50,471 nucleotides of DNA from Defluviitaleaceae bacterium (GTDB lineage: Bacteria > Bacillota > Clostridia > Lachnospirales > WRAA01), in NCBI GenBank assembly GCA_009780015.1, contig WRAW01000010.1, positions 1-50,471 of the forward strand, given 5' to 3'. A model generated the notes under the pieces. That model was not told the origin of the DNA and searched no databases. It saw nothing but the letters and a program-made list of their open reading frames with translations. A program made the translations under genes and the position numbers. The first letter of the stretch is position 1; every line of letters starts with the position of its first letter. Below are positions 25,653 through 34,512 of the stretch, in pieces.

Positions 25653-27602
25653 TTATCTAGTAACGTACAAAATCATCTTCGTACCTTGATTAACTTCGTC
25701 GCCCGGGCGGGGAAACTGGCCCGATACGACCTCCCCCTGGCCGTCGATCACCGCGTCAAGCCCCAATTCTCGGATGATACGCATTGCGGCGTCCAGGTTT
25801 ATGTCCGTGAAGTCGGGTATTACGACCATTTGCGCCACGGGCAGCCGCTGTTCCTCTTCGTTGAACTCGGGGGCGACTCCCAGGTATGGCAGCGCGTTTT
25901 CAAGTATCTCGCGCATTACGGGCCCCGCTATCTGGCCGCCGTAGTACGCGCCCTGCGGCTCGTCGATCAGCACGAGGGCCAGCACGCGCGGGTCTTCGGC
26001 CGGCGCGAACGCCATGAACGACGCTATGTAGCGTCCGCTTCGGCGCGGCAGCTTCTCGCTTGTGGCGGTCTTGCCACCCACGCGGAAGCCCGGCAGGTAC
26101 GTGCGGTTTCCCGTACCCGTGTATACCACGCCTTCAAGTATTTCGCGCATCAGATCGGATGTTTCCTGCGATATTACACGTTCGCTGACCGGGTGCTCGA
26201 ACACGTGGGCGACATTGCCGTCCGCGTAAAGCAATTTCGTTGCGAAGTGCGGCGTTACCAGGTGTCCGCCGTTGACCACAGCCGACGCGCCCCTAAGCAG
26301 TTGCAGCGCCGTTATCTGGAACGACTGGCCGAAGCTCATCGTCGCAAGCTCCACAGGGCCGACATTGTCGAGCCTGTGGACAATGCCCACCGCCTCACCC
26401 GGCACGTCGATGCCGGTGCGCTCACGAAATCCAAATCGTGTGAAGAAATCGTAAAAGCGCTCGGCATTCAAGCGCTCGGCCGTTATCATGAATACAGGGT
26501 TGCATGAGGTGAACACGCCCTCTACGAAGCTTAGCGCGCCATGGGCACGGGGATACCTCCAGCAGCGTATATGCCTCCCGCCGACGGTGTGGATGCCGTT
26601 GCAGACAAAGCGCGAATCCGGCGTAACAACGCCCTCTTCCAGACCCGCCACAGACGTGAATATCTTGAAAGTGGAGCCCGGCTCATAAGTATCGTTGATG
26701 CTGGGGTTGCGCCACATCTGGTTAAGCGCCGCCGAGCGTTCCTCGCTGGTCAAGGTTTGCCAGACGGCGGCCGTCTCCGGGTCGTTGATCTGAAACGGCT
26801 CGTTCAGGTCGAAGTCCGGCTTATTTGCCATCGCCAAAATCTCGCCTGTGTAGGGATCCATCAGTATTATCGCGCCGCGCTTAGCGTTGTGCCGGCGCAC
26901 CGCCATCTCTATCGCCTGCTCGGCGTATTGCTGCAATATCACGTCAATACTCGTCACCAGCGAATAACCCGGGGTCGGGTCTATGCGGCGCTCTCCGCCG
27001 CCGCCTATCTCTATGCCGCGCACGTCGGTGTCGGTCAGGATCCGGCCGCTTTCGCCGCGCAGATACCTGTCATACCGGGCCTCCAATCCTATGATGCCCT
27101 GGTTGTCGCGCCCGACGAATCCCACCACATGGGAGGCCAGGCTGCCGAAGGGGTACACCCGGCGGATGTCCTCGTCAATGACCACACCATCCAGATCAAG
27201 CTGGCGTATGCGCTCGGCCGTTTCCAGCTCGACCCTGGAGGCTATGCGCTCCAGAGCGACCCTCCGGCTCACGCGCTCGAGTACTTCACCGTGATCCATC
27301 TCCAGTTCCCGCGAAAGGGCGGCGGCCACGGCCTCCCTGTCGCGTATCTGGTTGTATATGACGGAGATCGTCGCGACGCTCTCCGTTCTGGCAATTCCAA
27401 CCATGTTTCTGTCTAAAATATTCCCTCTATCCGGGGCGATTAAACGGTCTCTCGTCTGCTGCTCATAGGCCAGCCGCTGCAGCGCCCCGCCCTCTACCAC
27501 CTGTATGTAGAGCACCCTAAGCGCCAGAGCCGACAGCGCCAGCGAAAACAGAGCCAGAAACAGAAGCAGCTTGCGCTTCATCATCATCGAAGGTTTTGGC
27601 AT
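25653..27602 (-). CDS. spoVD: SpoVD/PBP2-type transpeptidase with one PASTA domain
   Basis: Class B penicillin-binding protein, 649 residues: one N-terminal membrane helix, a dimerisation/pedestal domain (DRGNILDRN start), the transpeptidase domain with YEPGSTFK (active Ser), SCN as second motif, and a single C-terminal PASTA domain (about residues 585-649). One PASTA and position before murE match SpoVD, which makes spore cortex with SpoVE in Bacillus. The third catalytic motif reads GGKTATSEK, that is KTA instead of the usual KTG. GGGAG precedes the ATG; internal ATGs follow at codons 6-8. A palindromic element separates it from the PBP gene before it. Confidence 0.92.
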   Translation of the reverse strand: MPKPSMMMKRKLLLFLALFSLALSALALRVLYIQVVEGGALQRLAYEQQTRDRLIAPDRGNILDRNMVGIARTESVATISVIYNQIRDREAVAAALSRELEMDHGEVLERVSRRVALERIASRVELETAERIRQLDLDGVVIDEDIRRVYPFGSLASHVVGFVGRDNQGIIGLEARYDRYLRGESGRILTDTDVRGIEIGGGGERRIDPTPGYSLVTSIDVILQQYAEQAIEMAVRRHNAKRGAIILMDPYTGEILAMANKPDFDLNEPFQINDPETAAVWQTLTSEERSAALNQMWRNPSINDTYEPGSTFKIFTSVAGLEEGVVTPDSRFVCNGIHTVGGRHIRCWRYPRAHGALSFVEGVFTSCNPVFMITAERLNAERFYDFFTRFGFRERTGIDVPGEAVGIVHRLDNVGPVELATMSFGQSFQITALQLLRGASAVVNGGHLVTPHFATKLLYADGNVAHVFEHPVSERVISQETSDLMREILEGVVYTGTGNRTYLPGFRVGGKTATSEKLPRRSGRYIASFMAFAPAEDPRVLALVLIDEPQGAYYGGQIAGPVMREILENALPYLGVAPEFNEEEQRLPVAQMVVIPDFTDINLDAAMRIIRELGLDAVIDGQGEVVSGQFPRPGDEVNQGTKMILYVTR

Positions 27603-27668
27603 ATATAAGGCTCCCTAACATTGCTTATATATGTTTATACCTTCTGCTTGGGCAAAAGAACCAGTCAG

Positions 27669-27929
27669 ATATAGCTAAGTGAACCGAAAAGGGGCTAAGA
27701 TTGCGCATGGATTTTTGCGCCAGGCTAGGAAGCGAAATCGCCGTGTACTCATAGAGGTACGCAAGAAGCTGACGACGACCCGGGGCCCGATAAACCCGAT
27801 TTTGGCTTTATGGGGTGGACTGCGGCGTAAAACCGAGGCCCCCACGAAGCCTGGTTTTGGCTTCGTGGGGTGGAGTTCAGCCGCCAAGACAGCGTTCCGG
27901 CGTACTGAATACAGGTTCTTAGCTATATG
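27669..27929. repeat. Palindromic MITE-like element D between pbpB and spoVD
   Basis: 261 bases bounded by ATATAGCTAAG and CTTAGCTATAT. It contains the shared core (GGCTAGGAAGCG, GTACTCATAGAGGTACG, GCTGACGACGAC) and an internal tandem pair of related hairpins, the second a perfect 12-base stem CCCCACGAAGCC/GGCTTCGTGGGG followed by GTGGA. Its right arm (TAAGAACCTGT ... TGTCTTGGCGGC) is the same as in element E at the window end. Confidence 0.85.
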
Positions 27930-27933
27930 ATTG

Positions 27934-30324
27934 CTAATTTGCCCTCAGACGAACTTGCGCTCCCGGCGGCATACGCGTTTCGGCCGCGGGCATCTGATCG
28001 TACACCATTATTTCCCACAGGATGTTGTCGGGCGCTTCGTCATAGGGGTATTCATAATCATCCGGCGCCGGGTCGCTTGGAGGAAGCTGCCATTCGTCGA
28101 CCTCGCGGCTGTCGATCACTATGGCCTGAAGTCCCACGCTTGCCAGTATTTCCGAAGCCGTGGCGGCGCTTAGGCCCACCAGGTCGGGTACTATTGTCAG
28201 ACCTTCCAAGTCGTCGCTTGCCTCCATGTACAGGAACACTCGGCCTCCGGCGGTCAGGCGCTGGCCGGGCTGCGGTATTGTGCGCTCGATTATGTGTCCG
28301 CTACCTATCACTACATAGTCAAGGCCGATGTCGTTCAGATGCATGACGGCGCGTACCAGGTCAAGTCCGGCAAAGTCGGCAAGTTCTATGCCGTCGCGGG
28401 AGATCAGGAGGTTGTCGGCGAAGTTAACCCGACCATCCGGCTGTATGCCCCTATAGCGTATGATGTTCTCGATAAGCTCACGGGACGCATGCGTGGCGGT
28501 TGCCCTGCCCTGTACGAATACATCCGCCGGTACTCGGTGGATGAACACCAGCGTAATATACATTGGGTTCTCCGCGGGGAAATAGCCCATGAACGAGACT
28601 GAGTTAATGTTGTCTTCACGGCGGCCTTGCTGACCTGTGCCGGTCTTGCCGCCGATGCTGTAACCTTCGATCATTACGGCGGTTCCCGTACCCATGGGAG
28701 TGACGGTGGAGACCATAATTTCACGCATAACTTCGGATGTCGCGCGGGAGAGTACGTTTCGCTGCACGGTCGGCCTGTTCTCGTAAACCACGTTACCGTC
28801 GGAATCAACGATTTGGGCCACCACGAAGGGCTGCATCAGGTATCCGCCGTTAATAGTCGAAGCGAACGCGGTTATATTCTGGATGGCCGTGCTGTTGCTG
28901 CCCTGACCCATCCCGCTTGTGGCAAGCTGGGCGGGTATACGGAGGTCGTTCAGGTTGTATACCAACGGGGCAAAGCTGGCCTCGCCGGGCAGGTCGATGC
29001 CTGTGCGTTCGCCAAAGCCGAAGTACCGCAAATAGCGGTGGAACATCTCCGCCCCCATCTCCGCGGCGATGTCCATAAACGCCACGTTACAGGAAACGGC
29101 CAGAGCCTGCTCAAAGGTCAGCGTACCATGGCCCCCGCCCGTGAGCGGAAATATCCAGCACGGGATAATATCGCCGTGAATATCCTTGTAGCCGCCGCAG
29201 AAGTATATCGAGGACAGGTTTGCGACCCTCTCCTCGAACGCGGCCGCCGCGACGACAGTCTTGAATATGGAACCCGGCTCGAAGCTGCTTGACAGCGCGA
29301 AGTTGTTCCAGGACGTGTTCATATCCCTGACCTGACGGTTTCGGTCGAGCTGCAGTAGGTACTCGCGCAGGAACGGATTTGTCACGCGCGTCACGTCGTC
29401 GGGGTGGTTGTTGTCAAAGCTTGGATACTGAGCCATCGCGATGATCTCGCCGGTATTAGGGTTCATGACAATTACGGAAACGGCCTCGGCCTCAAATTCT
29501 ATTCCCGATGAGCGGGCAGTATCCTCCGCAAACTGCTGAATAGTGGTATCAATAGTCGTTATGAGCGAATATCCGTCGCGGACTTGGTCTCCTGGACTGA
29601 CTCCGGGAACGCCCATCGGTATCCTGCCGGATCGTCCGGCAAGCTCCGCGCCGAAGCTGCTCTCCAACCCAAAGCTGGCGTCGCCGCGCACAAAGCCCAG
29701 AACTTGCGGCGCAAGCGACGGATGCACGAAGCTTCGCACAGATACAGGCTCTGAAAAAACGTATACAACATCGCTCTGCATAAGCTCAAGAGTCACCAGC
29801 GGGTCAACGTCGCGCGCAATGATCCGGTGGCTTGTGTCGTCGATGAGATTACCGTAGGGATCCAGAGTGAAGTATGCCATGAGCTCATCCATGGGTATTC
29901 CCAAATGAGTATGTATGGCCTCCAGTGTGTCTGCCTTGCGCGTGCGGTTTCTGCGCCTGTCTTCCACGCCGAGCAAGTGCAGACGGCGGATATCTATCAC
30001 AATATTGTCGCGAATGAACGTCGAGGCAAGCAGGTTGCGGTTACGGTCGAAGACCTGGCCGCGCACCGCGTGAAATGTTTCAAACCGGGTCTGGCTGTTA
30101 GCCGTTCTCTCGATCGCACGGCGCTCGAAGTCGTCGCCGTGAACCGTCTGTATAAGCATTATGCGCCCAAGCAGGAACATAATGCAGAAGCTTGCGGCGA
30201 CACCGAAAAATATCAGCTTGCCCTTCATCATCATACTGCCCGCGCCGAGCGCGCGCTTGCGGCTTGACTGCCGCTTGCCGTTTGTTTGCGGCCTGCGGCC
30301 ATTTCCACCGGAATTGTTTCTCAT
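27934..30324 (-). CDS. pbpB: Division transpeptidase PBP2B/FtsI-like with two PASTA domains
   Basis: Class B PBP, 796 residues: basic cytoplasmic tail of about 30 residues, one membrane helix, pedestal domain (HAVRGQVFDRN), transpeptidase domain with FEPGSIFK, SCN and GGKTGTGQ motifs, and two C-terminal PASTA repeats (about 650-715 and 715-796). Two PASTA domains and position after ftsL match Bacillus PBP2B, the septal transpeptidase partner of FtsW. GAGGTGA precedes the ATG. The C terminus is acidic with a proline-rich interruption. Stop codon four bases from element D. Confidence 0.94.
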   Translation of the reverse strand: MRNNSGGNGRRPQTNGKRQSSRKRALGAGSMMMKGKLIFFGVAASFCIMFLLGRIMLIQTVHGDDFERRAIERTANSQTRFETFHAVRGQVFDRNRNLLASTFIRDNIVIDIRRLHLLGVEDRRRNRTRKADTLEAIHTHLGIPMDELMAYFTLDPYGNLIDDTSHRIIARDVDPLVTLELMQSDVVYVFSEPVSVRSFVHPSLAPQVLGFVRGDASFGLESSFGAELAGRSGRIPMGVPGVSPGDQVRDGYSLITTIDTTIQQFAEDTARSSGIEFEAEAVSVIVMNPNTGEIIAMAQYPSFDNNHPDDVTRVTNPFLREYLLQLDRNRQVRDMNTSWNNFALSSSFEPGSIFKTVVAAAAFEERVANLSSIYFCGGYKDIHGDIIPCWIFPLTGGGHGTLTFEQALAVSCNVAFMDIAAEMGAEMFHRYLRYFGFGERTGIDLPGEASFAPLVYNLNDLRIPAQLATSGMGQGSNSTAIQNITAFASTINGGYLMQPFVVAQIVDSDGNVVYENRPTVQRNVLSRATSEVMREIMVSTVTPMGTGTAVMIEGYSIGGKTGTGQQGRREDNINSVSFMGYFPAENPMYITLVFIHRVPADVFVQGRATATHASRELIENIIRYRGIQPDGRVNFADNLLISRDGIELADFAGLDLVRAVMHLNDIGLDYVVIGSGHIIERTIPQPGQRLTAGGRVFLYMEASDDLEGLTIVPDLVGLSAATASEILASVGLQAIVIDSREVDEWQLPPSDPAPDDYEYPYDEAPDNILWEIMVYDQMPAAETRMPPGAQVRLRAN

Positions 30325-30339
30325 TAGTTCACCTCATGT

Positions 30340-30843
30340 TCATCGATTCAATAATGTATCCAGAAAGCCGCCGCTCGGTTCCTCCGTCACAGCTTCCATA
30401 TTCGGGACGGTGTGGCTCGTCACGGGTACGTATATATGCACTATCTGATGCGGCTGCGGACGGCCCATCATCAGGCGCTGCGTGGCTATGCGCTCTATTT
30501 CGCGGATGTCGTAGCTTCGTGAAATCTGCGCGCGTATCAAGTTATTGTCCTCTTCGATCTGACGGAGCTCGGCGGTAAGGCTCCGAATAGCGGTCTGCCG
30601 CTCAAAAATCAGCGCGAAGCTCATGACAATTCCAAGAGCCGCGGCAAACAACAGCACAAGCGTAACAATGCTAAGAGGCGAAAAAGCCCTGCTCGTCGGG
30701 CCGACATCCCGGTACTGAAGCTTCGGCTTTCGCACTTTTTTGATACGCTTTTGACGAGGCGCCGCTGCCCGTTCGACGCGAGAAGGCCGGCTGAATGCTT
30801 CAGATGTATGCGAATAATAGTCCGTATATCCACGCTTGGCCAT
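30340..30843 (-). CDS. ftsL: Cell division protein FtsL-like
   Basis: 167 residues with a basic cytoplasmic N terminus of about 55 residues, one membrane helix (SIVTLVLLFAAALGIVMSF) and a short extracellular helix with coiled-coil character (RSLTAELRQIEEDNNLIRAQ) ending in an IERIATQRLMMGRP segment typical of FtsL/DivIC. It is placed between rsmH and pbpB as in other Bacillota. AGGAGGCGG precedes the ATG. FtsL is poorly conserved, so the call rests on topology, the coiled coil and position. Confidence 0.85.
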   Translation of the reverse strand: MAKRGYTDYYSHTSEAFSRPSRVERAAAPRQKRIKKVRKPKLQYRDVGPTSRAFSPLSIVTLVLLFAAALGIVMSFALIFERQTAIRSLTAELRQIEEDNNLIRAQISRSYDIREIERIATQRLMMGRPQPHQIVHIYVPVTSHTVPNMEAVTEEPSGGFLDTLLNR

Positions 30844-30904
30844 ATGCCGCCTCCTGTCTGGTCAAAGTTAGTTCCGGACACCGTGCTGCTTTTGAAGTAT
30901 GTGA

Positions 30905-31846
30905 TTAACGACCGCTTTCATCAACCCTTTCCGCCACCCGTAGTTTTGCCGAACGGGCGCGATGGTTGGACGCCAGCTCGGCATCACCAGGCGTTATCGG
31001 TTTTCTTGTAACAACTTGCAGTGTGCGCGGGTTATTACAGACACAGAGAGGGAAATCACGAGGGCAGTTGCACCCGCCCTCCAGCGCTCTAAAAGTGTTC
31101 TTAACCGCGCGGTCTTCCAGTGAATGGAAGGATATTACAGCGATACGACCGCCGGGAGCCAAAAGACCGGCCATGTCTTCGATAGCCTGTCCAAGCGGCG
31201 CGATTTCCGAATTAACCTCTATCCGTACTGCCTGAAAAGTCCTCTTGGCCGGATGCTGGCCGCTTTCGCGCGCACGAGCCGGTATTGCCTGTTTTATAAC
31301 AGAAACAAGCTCAAGAGTGGTGTTTATCGGTCTCTGCTTAACGATCAGCGCGGCAATGCGCCTTGCGAATCGCTCCTCGCCATAGGTCGAAATTATCCGC
31401 GCCAGCTCGGGTTCACCGTAACCGTTTACAACATCGGCTGCGGAAAATCCGGCTGACTCGTCCATGCGCATGTCCAGCGGAGCGTCGTGCATGTACGAGA
31501 AACCGCGCGAGGGCTCGTCCAGCTGATGGGAAGAAACGCCAATATCCGCCAGGAATCCATCAACCCTCGCAATGTCAAGAGTCTCCAAAATTTGCTTGAT
31601 ATCAAAAAAACTTCCTTTGACGAACCTTAGCTTGTCGCTGTGCTCCGCAAGTACGCGGCCGGCGTGCGCTATTGCGTTCGCGTCTTGATCGACGCCCACA
31701 AGTCGCCCACCCCTCGTCAAACGTTTGGCAATCTCAAGGCTGTGCCCGCCGCCGCCAAGAGTACAGTCCACATATGTCCCATCGGGACGAATCTCCAATG
31801 CGCTAATACATTCAGCCAGCATTACCGAGCTATGCTGATAATTCAT
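30905..31846 (-). CDS. rsmH: 16S rRNA (cytosine(1402)-N(4))-methyltransferase RsmH
   Basis: Methylates N4 of C1402 in 16S rRNA. 313 residues; HSSVMLAECI start, SAM motif YVDCTLGGGGHS, FLADIGVSSHQLDEPSRGFSY, and SFHSLEDRAVK are all family signatures. First gene of the cell-wall cluster: mraZ, normally in front, is absent; only promoters for this gene and for the divergent flagellin-like gene lie upstream. Ribosome-binding site TGGAGGA. Confidence 0.97.
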   Translation of the reverse strand: MNYQHSSVMLAECISALEIRPDGTYVDCTLGGGGHSLEIAKRLTRGGRLVGVDQDANAIAHAGRVLAEHSDKLRFVKGSFFDIKQILETLDIARVDGFLADIGVSSHQLDEPSRGFSYMHDAPLDMRMDESAGFSAADVVNGYGEPELARIISTYGEERFARRIAALIVKQRPINTTLELVSVIKQAIPARARESGQHPAKRTFQAVRIEVNSEIAPLGQAIEDMAGLLAPGGRIAVISFHSLEDRAVKNTFRALEGGCNCPRDFPLCVCNNPRTLQVVTRKPITPGDAELASNHRARSAKLRVAERVDESGR

Positions 31847-31896
31847 TAATCCTCCATTTTACCTGGTACATTTAACCATTTAATTACTCTGTAAAT

Positions 31897-31925
31897 ATTT
31901 TAATACATTTGAAACAAAATTTCAA
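31897..31925 (-). promoter_or_regulatory. Promoter of the cell-wall cluster
   Basis: On the minus strand TTGAAA (31920-31925), 17 bases, TAAAAT (31897-31902), about 50 bases before rsmH. No MraZ-type GTG repeats (TGGGN) were seen near it, consistent with the missing mraZ. Confidence 0.65.
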
Positions 31926-31982
31926 GAACAAACGCAGGCAAAATTTTTTAAAAAAACGCGTGACTAAACAGTTTTTGCATGA

Positions 31983-32011
31983 TTGACAAAGCCGTCGGGC
32001 TGTGATAAAAT
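31983..32011 (+). promoter_or_regulatory. Sigma-A type promoter of the flagellin-like gene
   Basis: TTGACA (31983-31988), 17 bases, TAAAAT (32006-32011). A vegetative promoter is unusual for a flagellin; no sigma-D box (TAAA-15-GCCGATAA) is evident. Confidence 0.7.
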
Positions 32012-32050
32012 AGTTACAGATACATTTATGCGAAAAGGGAGGGAATAATC

Positions 32051-32818
32051 ATGAGCATGACAGTAAATTCGACATCTCAAATACAGAATCTTTCACAGCA
32101 AATCGGATCGGGAAGACAGATAAACTCCGCAGCCGACAACGCAGCAGGACTTGGCATCGCAGAACGGATGAGCGCCCAGGAACGCGGCTTCCAGCAAGGT
32201 ACACGCAACACCGCCGACATGCAAAGTCTGGTCAGAACAGCAGAAGGCGCGCTTTCGAGCATCAACAGCAGTCTCCAGCGCATTAACGAGCTTGCGCTGC
32301 AAGCCTCAAACGGCATCATGACCGCTTCCGACCGCGCGCTAATTCAAAATGAAGTCAGCCAACTGCTCGACCAAATCCAGTCGGTGTCGGAACAAACGCA
32401 GTTCAATACACGCAACTTACTTGACGGAACCGCAACCGATCTTCACACCGCATCGTCTCCTGACGGCTCCGGAATGTCGGTTTCTATCCCAGGCATGTCG
32501 CTTAGCGACCTTGGCATAGAAGGTTTTGACGTCACCGGCAATTTTGACCTCAGCGCCATCCATAACGCGATGAACACCGTAAACGCGGCTCGCTCGAATC
32601 TTGGCGCAATGAGCAACCGCATGGACTATGTAATGACTTCCAACGATATATCTTCGATGAATCTCGCCGCGTCAAGAAGCCGCATCGAAGACACCGATAT
32701 GGCGCGCGCAACCATGGAGCTCGAAAGAGAGCGTTTACTTGAGCAATACCAACTAGCCGCCCAGCAGAGAGAGCAAGAGCGGCTCGAAGATCAATCGCAA
32801 AGGCTCTTCACATTCTAA
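32051..32818 (+). CDS. Short flagellin-like protein
   Basis: 255 residues made almost entirely of flagellin D0/D1-like N- and C-terminal regions: INSAADNAAGLGIAERM, the NTADMQSLVRTAEGALSSI heptads and TQFNTRNLLDG at the N side; NTVNAARSNLGAMSNRMDYV and SRIEDTDMARATMELER at the C side; only about 35 residues between them. It departs from true flagellins at both ends: the conserved N-terminal RINxNxxAL stretch is replaced by SMTVNSTSQIQ, and it ends QSQRLFTF rather than LL-R. It may be a minor filament or a non-filament flagellin homologue. GGGAGGG precedes the ATG. Monocistronic; followed by tandem repeats and a terminator. Confidence 0.85.
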   Translation: MSMTVNSTSQIQNLSQQIGSGRQINSAADNAAGLGIAERMSAQERGFQQGTRNTADMQSLVRTAEGALSSINSSLQRINELALQASNGIMTASDRALIQNEVSQLLDQIQSVSEQTQFNTRNLLDGTATDLHTASSPDGSGMSVSIPGMSLSDLGIEGFDVTGNFDLSAIHNAMNTVNAARSNLGAMSNRMDYVMTSNDISSMNLAASRSRIEDTDMARATMELERERLLEQYQLAAQQREQERLEDQSQRLFTF

Positions 32819-32850
32819 AAATTCGTTCAAAAATTCCGCACGGTATATCA

Positions 32851-33018
32851 AATTCGTGTTTTCATGTTGTCTAAAGCTGTCTCAATGTAAAAACTGTTAC
32901 AGCCTAAGTAGTTTTAGACAACGTAACGCGAACAAATTCGTGCTTTCAAGTTGTCTAAAGCTGTCTCAATGTAAAAACTGTTACAGCCTAAGTAGTTTTA
33001 GACAACGTAACGCGAACG
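32851..33018 (+). repeat. 84-bp direct tandem repeat, two copies
   Basis: Copies at 32851-32934 and 32935-33018 differ at only two positions. Each folds into a hairpin: GTTGTCTAAA against TTTTAGACAAC with an inner GCTGT/ACAGC stem. It lies between the flagellin-like gene and its terminator, so the transcript would carry two identical hairpins. Role unknown. Confidence 0.9.
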
Positions 33019-33059
33019 AGAGCATCTTAGGGTATTACGACCCTCAAGATGCTCTTTTA
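33019..33059 (+). terminator. Rho-independent terminator of the flagellin-like gene
   Basis: AGAGCATCTT-AGGGT-loop-ACCCT-AAGATGCTCT followed by TTTATTT; a long, nearly perfect stem. Confidence 0.9.
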
Positions 33060-33201
33060 TTTCGAGAATTTTGCTCTTCATATTTGCAGCCAGGGGTTGA
33101 CCCGTAACTGCGTCAAGACTTGTATTTTTCCAACACTCTCCAATCCATATGTTAATATTTTATCAAAAATCAATATTAATATGTTATAAATTTATCTATT
33201 A

Positions 33202-33229
33202 TTGACATTCAATTGAATATTGATATTAT
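33202..33229 (+). promoter_or_regulatory. Promoter of adh
   Basis: TTGACA (33202-33207), 16 bases, TATTAT (33224-33229) in a very A/T-rich stretch containing a TCAATTGA palindrome in the spacer; the start codon is about 45 bases downstream. Confidence 0.6.
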
Positions 33230-33277
33230 TAATATAGAACATTTGTTTAGTTATCAACTTATAAGGAGGACTTTGTA

Positions 33278-34339
33278 ATGAGAGGATTCGCAATGCTAGG
33301 GCCGGGCACGACCGGTTGGATTGAAAAAGAGCGGCCCAAGTGCGGCCCAATGGACGCAATTTGCCGCCCTCTGTCACTGGCGGCCTGCACATCCGACATA
33401 CATACTGTTTACGAAAACGCGCTTGGTCCACGCACAGACATGATACTTGGTCACGAAGGCACCGGCGAAGTCGTAGAAGTCGGATCGCTTGTTAAAGACT
33501 TTAAACCCGGAGACAAGGTAATGGTCGCGGCCATTACCCCGGACTGGAACTCCGTAGCCGCTCAAGGCGGATTTGCTATGCATAGCGGCGGAATGCTGGC
33601 GGGCTGGAAGTTCTCAAACATTAAGGACGGCATGTTCGCCGAGTTCTTCCATGTTAACGATGCGGACGGAAACCTGGCCCATCTTCCCGAAGGTATGGAC
33701 GTCGGCGTAGCCGCGATGATGTCTGATATGATCCCCACCGGCTTCCACGCCTCGGAGCTTGCCAAGGTTGAGTACGGCGACACGGTATGCGTCATCGGCA
33801 TCGGCCCTGTCGGTCTCATGGGTGTCCGCGGCGCCGTTCTTCGCGGGGCTTCCCGGATTTATGCCGTGGGAACCCGCCCCAACTGCATTGAGGTCGCCAA
33901 AAAATACGGCGCGACAGAAATAGTCAGCTACAAGGACGGCCCGCTCGACAAGCAGATTCTCGAACTTACAAAAGGTCAGGGTGTCGACAAGGTTATAGTA
34001 GCCGGAGGGGACTGCGACACATTCGACGAAGCCCTCAAAATGCTAAAGGCCGGCGGCATCATCGGTAATGTCAACTACATCGGCAAAGGCGACTATGTCA
34101 AAATCCCTCGCGCTGAGTGGGGCGTCGGCATGGGGCACAAAACCATCACCGGCGGACTTATGCCCGGCGGGCGCCGCCGCTTGGAAAGGCTGGCCTCGCT
34201 TATTACTACAAACCGCGTAGACCCAAGCCTTATTATAACCCATAGGTACGATGGGCTCGACAAAGTTGAAGACATGCTCCAAATAATGCATGATAAGCCC
34301 ATCGATCTTATCAAGCCAGTCGCCATTATTAATTGGTAA
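33278..34339 (+). CDS. adh: NADP-dependent zinc secondary alcohol dehydrogenase (isopropanol dehydrogenase type)
   Basis: Interconverts secondary alcohols and ketones. The 353-residue sequence aligns from end to end with the Thermoanaerobacter brockii and Clostridium beijerinckii enzymes. The zinc ligands of that family fall at the same positions: Cys37 (CTSDIH), His59 and Glu60 (GHEGTGEV), Asp150 (SDMIPTGFH). The cofactor motif GIGPVGLMG and the following VGTRPNC (Ser/Thr-Arg after the second strand) suit NADP binding. Strong AAGGAGG ribosome-binding site, own promoter and terminator. Suggests solvent-type or secondary-alcohol metabolism. Confidence 0.95.
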   Translation: MRGFAMLGPGTTGWIEKERPKCGPMDAICRPLSLAACTSDIHTVYENALGPRTDMILGHEGTGEVVEVGSLVKDFKPGDKVMVAAITPDWNSVAAQGGFAMHSGGMLAGWKFSNIKDGMFAEFFHVNDADGNLAHLPEGMDVGVAAMMSDMIPTGFHASELAKVEYGDTVCVIGIGPVGLMGVRGAVLRGASRIYAVGTRPNCIEVAKKYGATEIVSYKDGPLDKQILELTKGQGVDKVIVAGGDCDTFDEALKMLKAGGIIGNVNYIGKGDYVKIPRAEWGVGMGHKTITGGLMPGGRRRLERLASLITTNRVDPSLIITHRYDGLDKVEDMLQIMHDKPIDLIKPVAIINW

Positions 34340-34352
34340 TTCAAAGCGCTCG

Positions 34353-34386
34353 AAAGCCTCTGAGAAACGCTCTCAGAGGCTTTCTT
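34353..34386 (+). terminator. Rho-independent terminator of adh
   Basis: AAAGCCTCTGAGA-AACGC-TCTCAGAGGCTTTCTT, a perfect stem 14 bases after the stop codon. Confidence 0.9.
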
Positions 34387-34512
34387 ACACTGCTTTCAAA
34401 CGGTATGAATAATATATCTGCTCGGCGCTAAAGCATCTCATTTGTAGAACGTAGGCGACAATAGGCCACGCTTCCAGAAAATATTGGTTCGTTCCCAAGT
34501 GTATTCATTGTA

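Noticed and set aside
32851-33018. CRISPR-like array
   Set aside because: Only two adjacent 84-base copies without spacers and without cas genes.
32856-33107. Small Cys/Ser-rich protein encoded across the tandem repeat
   Set aside because: The reading frame just translates the repeat twice and has no ribosome-binding site; the hairpin structure explains the sequence better.
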